Assembly: GCA_937967535.1 (NCBI GenBank)
Contig: CALCMV010000199.1
Coordinates: 1-32,440 of the forward strand
DNA: 32,440 bases
Origin: an uncultured Saprospiraceae bacterium
Lineage (GTDB): Bacteria; Bacteroidota; Bacteroidia; Chitinophagales; Saprospiraceae
Reading direction: 5' to 3'
Notes under the pieces: generated by a model
Seen by the model: the letters and a program-made list of their open reading frames with translations, nothing else
Databases searched by the model: none
What the model was told of the DNA's origin: nothing
Translations under genes and position numbers: made by a program
Shown: positions 8,182 to 17,059 of the stretch, in pieces
How the letters are laid out: each line of letters begins with the position of its first letter
Position numbering within the stretch: the first letter of the stretch is position 1

Positions 8182-8739
8182 ATGAAAAAGGCAAATGTTA
8201 ATTCGTTTGACAAGAACAAAGTACAAGTAAAATTGATGAAAAACAAAAACCTCAGAATCTCTGATGGTACAAAAAATTCCACTAAAATCGTTAATCTGCG
8301 AAAAACAGGCATCACTATCTGGACAGATGGTAATCATCTTAAAATCTTTCGTGGCGATCTGCTTAATGAAGTTATTGGGCGGAGTGCGTGTCGGGCTAAT
8401 CAGTTTCAGACAGTAGAGTTTGTGGTTACCGAAAGCGAACAGACATCGCAGGTAATCGGCGCGAGTAATATTCTGGAAGGGCGTTCTATTAAAGGTGAAA
8501 AGACATCACAGGTAATCGGCGCGAGCAATATTCTGGAAGGGCGTTCTATTAAAGGTGAAAAGACATCGCAGGTAATCGGCGCGAGCAATATTCTGGAAGG
8601 GCGTTCTGAAAGTGATGATATTTTAGTGATTAGTGCTAAAAATGGAACATCGGAAGGACGCTCAATAAAGGGAAATAGAGCTATTTCGATTAGCTTGAAT
8701 GAAAAAACTGTTATTATTAGGCATGGCAGTATTTCTTAA
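8182..8739 (+). CDS. hypothetical small protein with ~3 copies of a 20-aa repeat (TSQVIGASNILEGRSIKGEK)
   Basis: Start at internal Met 8182 (MKKANVNSF); repeat in protein and DNA; no signal peptide. Confidence 0.7.
   Translation: MKKANVNSFDKNKVQVKLMKNKNLRISDGTKNSTKIVNLRKTGITIWTDGNHLKIFRGDLLNEVIGRSACRANQFQTVEFVVTESEQTSQVIGASNILEGRSIKGEKTSQVIGASNILEGRSIKGEKTSQVIGASNILEGRSESDDILVISAKNGTSEGRSIKGNRAISISLNEKTVIIRHGSIS
8441..8607 (+). repeat. 60-bp tandem repeat, ~2.8 copies, nearly perfect
   Basis: agacatcgcaggtaatcggcgcgagtaatattctggaagggcgttctattaaaggtgaaa recurs at 8441, 8501, 8561. Confidence 0.97.
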
Positions 8740-8777
8740 AATATGTTTTAACTGAAATTTATCCCATAACAATATAT

Positions 8778-8826
8778 AATAGTTCGTGCGGTTTTTATTA
8801 TTTTAATAAAAATTGTACGGACTATT
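8778..8826 (+). terminator. 23-bp RNA hairpin (19 Watson-Crick plus 4 G-U) downstream of the repeat protein
   Basis: aatagttcgtgcggtttttatta (8778-8800), loop ttt, taataaaaattgtacggactatt (8804-8826). Confidence 0.6.
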
Positions 8827-8850
8827 GTATTTAGAGCTATCGGGATTCTC

Positions 8851-8943
8851 AGAGATGTTCGAGTGAAATAGGGAGTATTGCAAGGCGAATGTTTTTATGA
8901 AAAATGGCTGTCTAAATATTCAAATATCCACTTTTAACAAAGC
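8851..8943 (+). repeat. dispersed repeat, copy A
   Basis: TGTTCGAGTGAAATAGG..GGCGAATGTTTTTATGAAAAATGGCTGTCTAAATATTCAAATATCCACTTT resembles the reverse complement of 27614-27707. Confidence 0.8.
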
Positions 8944-9107
8944 AATTCGCCTAGCACAAAAGAAGCCTTCCAAATGCGGGAGTTATTATTTTATTTTTAC
9001 TTAAAACAAACTTATTCTAAAAAATTTTGTATCATTGGACTTCTTATTGATAATCAGACTATTAGAGCATTTGAAATTCACTCATTCAAATTTCAGTATT
9101 AAGTTTA

Positions 9108-10136
9108 ATGCAATCATTTCTCATCATTCAGACTGCCTTCATTGGCGATGTTATTTTGGCAACACCCATTATCGAAAAACTACACGCACATTATCCTTAT
9201 GCTGATATAGATTTTTTGGTCAGAAAAGGAAATGAAAGTCTTTTGGAAGAACATCCCAAGCTGCGCGACATCTTAATTTGGGATAAACAACAACAAAAAT
9301 ACAAACATCTGCTCCAACTTGCCCGTAAAATTCGCCGACGAAAATACGATGCAGTCATCAACCCTCACCGCTTTGCTGCCTCCGGTTTTTTGACGGCATT
9401 TAGCAAGGCAAACGAGCGTATTGGTTTCGACAAAAATCCTTTTTCTTTTTTTTATAATAAAAAAATAAAACACCAATTAGGAAACAGTACACACGAAGTC
9501 AACCGCAACCTCCAACTCATTGAGCATCTCACCAATAGCGAATTTGTACGCCCGGCACTCTATCCCTCCGACGATGATTTTGAAACGGTAAGTCCCTATC
9601 TGTCAGAAAATTACATTTGTATAGCACCCGCATCAGTATGGCATACCAAGCAATTGCCCGCCGAAAAATGGATTCAACTCACCCAAGCCCTGCCATTCGA
9701 CCTCAACGTTCTCCTCATCGGTAGTCCCGCCGACGGCTGCATTTGCGAAATGATAAAAACCACTTCCTATCATCCCAATATCCATAATCTCGCCGGAAAA
9801 CTCACCCTACTCCAATCCGCAGTCCTCATAAACAGTGCGCGGATGACTTATACCAACGATTCTGCACCCATGCACCTCGCCTCTGCCATGAACGCCCCCG
9901 TAACCGCAGTTTACTGCTCCACTATACCCGATTTTGGTTTTGGACCCCTCTCGGATGAGTCACACATCATCCAAAGCACCGAAAAACTCCCCTGTCGCCC
10001 TTGTGGATTACATGGCAAAAAAAACTGTCCCAAACAACACTTCAACTGCGCCAATACCATTGATATACAACAAATGGCAGACCTTTTACCCAATCAAAAA
10101 ACAAACACCCAAAAACTCGCAACCCACAACTCGTAA
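9108..10136 (+). CDS. glycosyltransferase family 9 (heptosyltransferase-like)
   Basis: FLIIQTAFIGDVILATPIIEKL, DFLVRKGNESLLEEHP, IAPASVWHTKQLPAEKW, TNDSAPMHLASAMNAPVTAVY. Confidence 0.9.
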   Translation: MQSFLIIQTAFIGDVILATPIIEKLHAHYPYADIDFLVRKGNESLLEEHPKLRDILIWDKQQQKYKHLLQLARKIRRRKYDAVINPHRFAASGFLTAFSKANERIGFDKNPFSFFYNKKIKHQLGNSTHEVNRNLQLIEHLTNSEFVRPALYPSDDDFETVSPYLSENYICIAPASVWHTKQLPAEKWIQLTQALPFDLNVLLIGSPADGCICEMIKTTSYHPNIHNLAGKLTLLQSAVLINSARMTYTNDSAPMHLASAMNAPVTAVYCSTIPDFGFGPLSDESHIIQSTEKLPCRPCGLHGKKNCPKQHFNCANTIDIQQMADLLPNQKTNTQKLATHNS

Positions 10137-10145
10137 CCGCAACTA
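10115..10145 (-). repeat. heptad array starting at the TPR-gene stop and running into the 3' coding end of the GT9 gene
   Basis: Minus strand: TAGTTGC GGTTACG AGTTGTG GGTTGCG AGTT, where TAG is the TPR stop codon. Confidence 0.75.
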
Positions 10146-11234
10146 TTTATCTGACTTTGCTCTTTTTCGGGCTGCTTTTAGCTCCTTTTTGCTCATACGC
10201 TCCGATGTGGGAATAGCAGCATCTTTCATACTTTCATCTTTGATAAATTGCCCTGAAATTTTCTCAATCGCCTTATCATAACCCAAGTCTGCCGACATAT
10301 CTATGTGCTGACGCGCCCGTGCCTCATTCCCTTTTTGCAAATAAGCGGCTGCCAGTAGATAATGCGCTTCACCATCCCGCGGTTGCTGCTCCAAATAGGC
10401 ATTGAACCCCGCAATAGCATCATCATAACGCTCTGCATAATAAGCCGAGCGACCTGCATGTTGTATCAATTCATAATCATTTTCGTCCAAATCCGATGCC
10501 TGGCTAAAGTGCTTATACGCCTCCGAATAATCCGATTTATTAAAATGCAATAAACCCAATCGAATGTAGGCATCCAAATAAGTATTGTCAAAGCCTACCG
10601 CCTTAAAATGCTCTTCAATCGCGGCATCTTTATCCTTCAATTTTTCATAACAAATCCCGCGCATATAAAACACCTTTGCATCCACATCCGAGGGACGAAT
10701 TTTGTGCGATTGGTCAATTGCTTGTTGAAACATGCCTTGCTCATACAAATCCACAACACTGTACAAATCAACATATTGCTCATTTGTTGTCCCCTCAAAA
10801 ACATCTCCATTCGCCTCGCCCGATTCACCTTCATACAAAGCCAATTGCTGCAAGGGTTTTTTATAATTCGGTGATAAAGCAACAGATTTTCGGAAAGCCA
10901 TCAATGCTTTATCTTTTTGATTATCAGATAGATATAAAAGTCCGAGATTGTATAAGGCTTTCTCATCATTTTTTTCTGCAACTACTTTTTCATAATTTTT
11001 AATCGCTTTTTTGACATCGCCATCTTCATCATAACACACCGCCAACATATGATAAGCATCCGTAAAATCGGGCGATGCCTCTATCGCCTCATGTAAATAC
11101 GGAATAGCAAAATCGTATTTTTCAGCATTATATTGATTCAAGGCTTTTTCATAAGAATGCCACGCTTCGGCAGTTTGGGCAATTGAACCGGATACGCAAC
11201 AAAATAGCAGGAAGAAAATTGTTATCGTTTTCAT
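10143..11234 (-). CDS. secreted tetratricopeptide repeat protein
   Basis: Signal peptide followed by repeated TPR patterns (AYHMLAVCYDEDGDVKKAIKNYEKVV, ALYNLGLLYLSDNQKDKALMAFRKSV). Confidence 0.9.
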   Translation of the reverse strand: MKTITIFFLLFCCVSGSIAQTAEAWHSYEKALNQYNAEKYDFAIPYLHEAIEASPDFTDAYHMLAVCYDEDGDVKKAIKNYEKVVAEKNDEKALYNLGLLYLSDNQKDKALMAFRKSVALSPNYKKPLQQLALYEGESGEANGDVFEGTTNEQYVDLYSVVDLYEQGMFQQAIDQSHKIRPSDVDAKVFYMRGICYEKLKDKDAAIEEHFKAVGFDNTYLDAYIRLGLLHFNKSDYSEAYKHFSQASDLDENDYELIQHAGRSAYYAERYDDAIAGFNAYLEQQPRDGEAHYLLAAAYLQKGNEARARQHIDMSADLGYDKAIEKISGQFIKDESMKDAAIPTSERMSKKELKAARKRAKSDK

Positions 11235-11538
11235 TTAAATAATTTGTATTAAAAATAAATAATTGTATGTGGTGGCAAATATCAGAAATGTTATTTTGAT
11301 ATTAGACGAAAAAAATAAAATTCCGTTGTCTATGACCTCTAAAGATATTTATTTTGACATATAGATTCACATCTAAAATAAAAAAACCTTAATTTTGCAT
11401 GAAAGATGTAAGACGGGAGACAGAAAATAAATAGTGCATCCAAAAAGTTTTTTTCGTCTTCCCTAATTTCCAAATTCCGAATAAAAACCACTAAAAATAC
11501 TTCCCTCTCTCGTCCAATGTCTTATTAAAATCTTTATT

Positions 11539-13026
11539 ATGAATACACTGACTAGACCTGAATTTGACTTAAAAAAACACTTTACGCACTTTCGCAAGAA
11601 TATCATTGGCCAGGATGTTGAATTTGATACACCATTCGGCAGAAAAAAAATCATATATGCAGATTGGATAGCCAGTGGTAGGTTATACGAAACAATTGAG
11701 AAAAAGATGCGTTATGAGGTCGCTCCTTTTATCGGCAATACACATACGGAGACTACTGTGACAGGCACATCCATGACAATTGCCTACCACGAAGCACGCG
11801 AAATCATCAAGCGACACGTCAACGCGACAGCGCATGATATTCTTGTGTCATCCGGGTCGGGTATGACAGGTGTGGTCAATAAATTTCAGCGAATCTTGGG
11901 TTTGAAAGTTCCCGAAAAACTCGAAAAACACCTCACCATTCCCCGCGAAAAACGCCCGATTGTCTTCGTCACACACATGGAACATCACTCCAACCAAACT
12001 TCGTGGATTGAGACTATTGCTGATGTAGAATGTATCCATCCCAATGCCGACGGCTTGGTTGATATGGTGCATTTTGATGAATTATTGGAACAATATAAAG
12101 ACCGCGAAATCAAAATTGCAGCCATTACTTCTTGCTCCAATGTGACAGGAGTGTTCTCCCCATATCGCCAAATTGCGCGACGCATACATCAGGAAGGAGG
12201 TTATTGTTTTGTCGATTTTGCTTGCTCTGCGCCTTACGTAGATATTGACATGCACCCCGCCGACCCGCTTGAAAAATTGGATGCCATTTATTTCTCTCCA
12301 CACAAATTTTTGGGTGGTCCGGGTACGCCGGGTGTCTTGGTTTTTTGTTCGTCTTTGTACACCAATAAAGTGCCTGACAACCCCGGCGGCGGTACTGTCA
12401 AATGGACCAATCCCTGGGGCGGACACCGCTTTTTTGAAGATATCGAAGCACGCGAAGATGGTGGTACACCTGCATTTTTACAGACCATTCGCGCAGCATT
12501 GAGCATCCAATTGAAGGAGCAAATGGGCGTACAAAACATCCTCAAACGCGAACACGAACTTACTCAACGTATTTTTACTGCTTTTCGGGAAATGCCTACT
12601 CTCCACATCCTCGCCGATAATATAGAAGACCGACTCGGCGCGATTTCATTTTATATAGACGACCTTCATTATAATTTGGGCGTAAAACTACTCAATGACC
12701 GCTATGGCATACAAGTGCGCGGCGGCTGTTCCTGTGCGGGTACGTATGGACATTATTTGTTGAATGTATCAGAGCATTATTCCAATAGTATTACCTGTAA
12801 AATAGATAATGGCGACAACTCCGAAAAACCCGGTTGGATACGCCTTTCACTCCACCCAACCATGACCGACGAAGACATCGAAACCATCATTGACGCAGTA
12901 CGCGCACTCGAAATTCACCACAAATCATGGGCGCAGGATTATCGCTATGATTGTAATACGAATGAATTTATACATGTTCAGGCAAATGATTCGGATAGAA
13001 AACGAGTGATGAGTTGGTTTGTGTAA
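11539..13026 (+). CDS. aminotransferase class V / cysteine desulfurase-like PLP enzyme
   Basis: HMEHHSNQTSW, CFVDFACSAPYVDIDMH, DAIYFSPHKFLGGPGTPGVLVF, QVRGGCSCAGTYGHYLL. Confidence 0.92.
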   Translation: MNTLTRPEFDLKKHFTHFRKNIIGQDVEFDTPFGRKKIIYADWIASGRLYETIEKKMRYEVAPFIGNTHTETTVTGTSMTIAYHEAREIIKRHVNATAHDILVSSGSGMTGVVNKFQRILGLKVPEKLEKHLTIPREKRPIVFVTHMEHHSNQTSWIETIADVECIHPNADGLVDMVHFDELLEQYKDREIKIAAITSCSNVTGVFSPYRQIARRIHQEGGYCFVDFACSAPYVDIDMHPADPLEKLDAIYFSPHKFLGGPGTPGVLVFCSSLYTNKVPDNPGGGTVKWTNPWGGHRFFEDIEAREDGGTPAFLQTIRAALSIQLKEQMGVQNILKREHELTQRIFTAFREMPTLHILADNIEDRLGAISFYIDDLHYNLGVKLLNDRYGIQVRGGCSCAGTYGHYLLNVSEHYSNSITCKIDNGDNSEKPGWIRLSLHPTMTDEDIETIIDAVRALEIHHKSWAQDYRYDCNTNEFIHVQANDSDRKRVMSWFV

Positions 13027-13028
13027 AT

Positions 13029-13068
13029 ACATTCCTGTCTATACTTGGGGTGGTACGGGCAGGAATGT
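13029..13068 (+). terminator. candidate terminator hairpin after the aminotransferase
   Basis: acattcctg (13029-13037) and caggaatgt (13060-13068). No clear T-tract. Confidence 0.35.
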
Positions 13069-13114
13069 CTGTATTACGTTTACCCTGTAAGTGTTTCTTG
13101 CGCTTATCTTATAA

Positions 13115-13225
13115 TTAATTTGTTAATGATTGTAAATCAATAAATTCTAAGTCAAGATGTGTGTCTTTGAGGTGGCTAAAATCTTTATCTGTAGTTAGTA
13201 GTTTTAGGTTAAAATTCGCGGCAGA
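13115..13225 (-). pseudogene. C-terminal remnant of a PIN-domain (VapC-like) toxin
   Basis: Reverse strand reads SAANFNLKLLTTDKDFSHLKDTHLDLEFIDLQSLTN*, typical of a PIN C-terminus; upstream in-frame stop at 13226-13228, no start codon. Confidence 0.6.
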
Positions 13226-13496
13226 TTAATTCTTCCAATGTTTGTTCCCATTCTTCTGCTTTAAACATTTTTTCTACTTCCTCAAAAGTCATTTTATGAA
13301 TGGTTTGTCTCTTTTCAATTTCTTGAAGCGAAACGCCAGATTCTATCGTAATCGTTTCTATTGATGTTCCATTAACATCATTATTCATCATGTTTTTTTC
13401 CTTGATAAAATCATGTATTTCAGATAGATGCAATTCACTATCCATCTGCATTATTGTATCAATTATATTGAATTTTAGTATTTCGGTATTAACCAT
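13209..13496 (-). CDS. small hypothetical protein, possible antitoxin-like partner of the PIN remnant
   Basis: 95-aa acidic ORF overlapping the PIN remnant in another frame. The antitoxin assignment is contextual. Confidence 0.5.
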   Translation of the reverse strand: MVNTEILKFNIIDTIMQMDSELHLSEIHDFIKEKNMMNNDVNGTSIETITIESGVSLQEIEKRQTIHKMTFEEVEKMFKAEEWEQTLEELICREF

Positions 13497-13529
13497 ATGT
13501 CTAACTTAATAACGTTTTTTATCACATAT

Positions 13530-13640
13530 AAGAATTAGATAATGCAAGATAAACGTAAAACGATTTTGTAAATCGTCAAGCAAAAACGAGCATTTCCGCA
13601 GAATGATTTACAAAATCGTTTTACGTTGCACTAAATTCTT
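13530..13640. repeat. ~110-nt imperfect palindrome with perfect 23-bp arms
   Basis: aacgtaaaacgattttgtaaatc (13552-13574) and gatttacaaaatcgttttacgtt (13605-13627), with outer aagaatt/aattctt similarity. Confidence 0.85.
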
Positions 13641-13694
13641 AGATGATCTCGATTTTTTTCAAAGATACATCATTTTTTATAAAAAAACATGTTC

Positions 13695-16364
13695 TTAATT
13701 CCCATCGCAATCCTCAATTTCCCCCGTAAAATTATTCACTGGATTCGTCGAAAAACCGCTTTTCAATTCTATCTCATCACCTGCCTTATAAATGACATCT
13801 GCATTAATCGTCGCATCCGAACTGACGGTTTGTGCGGCATGATGAATAGCATTTGTAGTGGCATTTCCTGTAAGATTTTCTATTGTCGGGCAGTTGGGAG
13901 AGGAGGAAGATATACAATCAACTTCCGACAAACTTACTTCACGCACATACACATCTGTTGAGTTATTTCCTACATTTAAATTGAAATAAGTATTGGTGTC
14001 GGTAGCATTATTCATCGTAAATTGATGCTCATAAAGGGTGGGTGTAGTGGTCAGCGATTGGGCAATGTAGGTGTATTGTGCGCCACCCGCTTGACTGATA
14101 ATTATCGGGCAGCTACGTGCCGCATCCGCATATGCCAAGAGTTTGATTTGATAGGTCTTGCCATTTTCTATGGTCAAACCCGTTTGTCGCAGGGCGAGAT
14201 GCCAACTACTTGTACCTGCATTGATGACATCAATTTTAGCATCACCATTTCCCAAAATAGAAAGATTGCCGATTGCCGAACTGTGTTGATACATCGTCCA
14301 ATCGGCAGTACCGTTATCAAAATTCCAATTTTGCACCAACTCACAATCGCCCAAACCGCAGTCGTCAGGATTGCAAGCGTCATTATCATCGGGGTCATTG
14401 GCGGCACAATATCCGTCACCGTCAGCATCCACGTAAGTGCCGATACAATTGCAAGTTGCATCATAGATGTCATTTATCGTGCAAGCATCGCCGTCGTCGC
14501 AAGTGGTATCTTGTGCCTCACTGATGCTGATATTATCAACATATACCGTCGTCGAATTAGTTCCTACATTCAAGCCAAAAACGGCATTGGCATCCGTAGC
14601 ATCATTCATTGTAAATTGATGCTCATAAGTGGTCGGTGTCGTCGTCAGCGATTGACCGATGTAAGCATATTGTGCGCCACCCGATTTGCTGATAATTATA
14701 GGGGCATCGCGCGGTGCATCTGCGTAGGCTTGCATACGCAAGTAGTAAGTTTTGCCATTTTCCAAAAATAAACCCGCTTGGCGTAGAGCCAAATGCCAAG
14801 TACTTGTACCCGCATTTGTGACATCAACTTTGGCGAAACTATTCGCTTCAATGGATAGATTACCGCTTGCCGAGCCAAATTGAAAAAGCGTCCAATCCGT
14901 AGTACCGTTGTCAAAATCGCCGTTTTGTACCAACTCGCATTGTGGCGGAATACAGGTGTCGGGATTGCAAACGTCATTATCGTCGGGGTCATTGGCAGCG
15001 CAATATCCGTCACCGTCAGCATCCACGTAAGTACCGATACAATTGCAAGTCGCATCATAGGCATCGTTGACGGTGCAGACATCGCCGTCGTCACAAGCCG
15101 TACCCGCCGGAATCTCGCTAATGCTGATATTATCAACATATACAGTTGTCAAATCAGTTCCTACATTCAAACCAAAAACGGCATTGACATCCGTAACATC
15201 ATTCATTGTAAATTGATGCTCGTAAACGGTGGGCGTAGTGGTCAGCGATTGACCGATGTAAGCATATTGAGAGCCATCTGATTTGCTGATAATTATAGGG
15301 GCATCGCGGGGTGCATCGGCATAGGCTTGCATACGCAGGTAGTAAGTTTTGCCATTTTCCAAAAATAAACCCGCTTGGCGTAGAGCCAAATGCCAAGTAC
15401 TTGTACCCGCATTTGTGACATCAACTTTGGCGTAACCATTCGCTTCAATGGATAGATTACCGCTTGCCGAGCCAAATTGAAAAAGCGTCCAATCCGTAGT
15501 GCCGTTGTCAAAACCGCCGTTTTGTACCAACTCACATTCTAGGGGAGGGCAGTTGCCCAAATCTTGATACACCCGCACCCAATCCACCTCCATTGTAGCG
15601 GGCAATTGGGCGATACCATTATTAGCATCGTCCCAGGGGGCATTCAGGAAAGTACCGCCTACCGCTACATTGAGTCGCAGATAAAAACCGATGTCGAAAG
15701 GTCCGGGATGCGTAGTGGCATTGGGTTCATCAAAGTTATTGATGGTGCCGTAATAATTGCCGTCAATATAAAAATCCAACTGCCCCAAAGACCATTCTAC
15801 GGTATAAATATGCCAATTGTCTGCCCCGTTTCCTGCCGGAAAAGTGTAGACTTGTTTGTCTTGTTGCCTATCTCCGGCATTATTGCCCCAGTGAGCATTA
15901 CCGTTGGATCTAGTCATGTCGTGACCTCTGACTTCCATGATGTCAATTTCGCCGCTTTGGGGCCAAGGTCCATATACAGCGTTTTGCGGACTCATCCAGA
16001 AGGCGGGCCAAGTACTGTTGGAAGCGGGCATTTTGATACGCGCCTCAAAGCGTCCGAAAGTCCAATCTATCCTGTTTTTGGTCTGTATAAAACCGGAAGT
16101 AAAATCTCTGGGCGAACCAAAGCAGTCAAAACCCAGCTCATGCTTTGCTTCGATGAGCAGCGAACCGCCCGAAACGGAAGTATTGGCAGGGTCGTAACAA
16201 TTTTGGACGTTTGAACCATTCCACGCACCATTTTGGTAAGTCCATTTGGTGTCGTCAACGGTTGTGCCGTTAAATTCGTCTTGCCAGACCAATTCGTAGC
16301 ATTGGGCATTTAGCTGAATATTGAGAAAAGTGATTATCAAGATGAGTGCAAAGATATTTTTCAT
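13695..16364 (-). CDS. secreted GH16 beta-glucanase (laminarinase-like) with three CBM4/9-like modules and a C-terminal sorting-like domain
   Basis: GEIDIMEVRG catalytic motif; three CELVQNxxFDNGTxDWTxxQ modules; DADGDGYCAANDPDD linkers. Start set at MKNIFALILIITF. Confidence 0.92.
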   Translation of the reverse strand: MKNIFALILIITFLNIQLNAQCYELVWQDEFNGTTVDDTKWTYQNGAWNGSNVQNCYDPANTSVSGGSLLIEAKHELGFDCFGSPRDFTSGFIQTKNRIDWTFGRFEARIKMPASNSTWPAFWMSPQNAVYGPWPQSGEIDIMEVRGHDMTRSNGNAHWGNNAGDRQQDKQVYTFPAGNGADNWHIYTVEWSLGQLDFYIDGNYYGTINNFDEPNATTHPGPFDIGFYLRLNVAVGGTFLNAPWDDANNGIAQLPATMEVDWVRVYQDLGNCPPLECELVQNGGFDNGTTDWTLFQFGSASGNLSIEANGYAKVDVTNAGTSTWHLALRQAGLFLENGKTYYLRMQAYADAPRDAPIIISKSDGSQYAYIGQSLTTTPTVYEHQFTMNDVTDVNAVFGLNVGTDLTTVYVDNISISEIPAGTACDDGDVCTVNDAYDATCNCIGTYVDADGDGYCAANDPDDNDVCNPDTCIPPQCELVQNGDFDNGTTDWTLFQFGSASGNLSIEANSFAKVDVTNAGTSTWHLALRQAGLFLENGKTYYLRMQAYADAPRDAPIIISKSGGAQYAYIGQSLTTTPTTYEHQFTMNDATDANAVFGLNVGTNSTTVYVDNISISEAQDTTCDDGDACTINDIYDATCNCIGTYVDADGDGYCAANDPDDNDACNPDDCGLGDCELVQNWNFDNGTADWTMYQHSSAIGNLSILGNGDAKIDVINAGTSSWHLALRQTGLTIENGKTYQIKLLAYADAARSCPIIISQAGGAQYTYIAQSLTTTPTLYEHQFTMNNATDTNTYFNLNVGNNSTDVYVREVSLSEVDCISSSSPNCPTIENLTGNATTNAIHHAAQTVSSDATINADVIYKAGDEIELKSGFSTNPVNNFTGEIEDCDGN

Positions 16365-16532
16365 AATTATAAATATAAGATTAATTTTGTCCATATACGT
16401 ATTGTAAATTTATGGAAAATATGTTGAGGATTCAAGTGGCTTGGATTTTACATTCTGTGTTGGGGCGTGGAACGGCGGTTCTTTTCGATTTTTTATTTAT
16501 TAAAAAAAATCGCTTATCGGAAAAATCGCAAC

Positions 16533-16563
16533 TTGGAAAATAGAAAGAAAATACTTATCTTTG
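16533..16563 (+). promoter_or_regulatory. Bacteroidetes-type primary promoter (TTGG, 19 nt, TATCTTTG)
   Basis: TTGG at 16533-16536, TATCTTTG at 16556-16563 (matches TAnnTTTG), 19-nt spacer. Confidence 0.75.
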
Positions 16564-16584
16564 CAGCAACTTGTATATAGGCAA

Positions 16585-16606
16585 GGGGACGAGTGTCCCC
16601 TTTTTT
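16585..16606 (+). terminator. intrinsic terminator shortly downstream of the promoter
   Basis: ggggac gagt gtcccc tttttt. Confidence 0.8.
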
Positions 16607-17059
16607 ATTTGTAAGTTGATTAAAGCAAGTGGTGTCAGTTGAGAAATTTTAGATTTTTTAATGGGTACTTGATATGTTTAATTTCTTTCAATTCTTTTAG
16701 ATGTAAGGTACAAACACATTGATAGTGAGCAAGTAAAACATTTTGTTATTTATGTTTTTTTTAAATGAAAACATAAAATTTGCTTGGTTAAGTATTGCGA
16801 AGAATAAAATCGACAACGTGCAGCACCACTCTTTTTTGAGTGAAAAATAGGCGCGGAAAAATGTTGATTTTATTTTTTTTTGACCTAATGGATTTAATTC
16901 TGAATTTCAAATGAATGAAGTCTGAATGTTTTTAATTAATTATCAACATTTATTTTTTGTGAAAAAAACAGAATTATCCTATCAAAAATCGTGTTTACAC
17001 AATTAAAAGGTTTTGATTGGAAAAAGTGAATATTCAAAATTCATTCATTCAACATTATC

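Noticed and set aside
8441-8607. CRISPR array
   Set aside because: Direct tandem 60-bp repeats without unique spacers, lying in frame inside an ORF; no cas genes.
14022-14771. 249-aa plus-strand ORF and neighbouring 15564-16214 ORF
   Set aside because: Antisense to the GH16/CBM coding sequence; repeats mirror the CBM modules.
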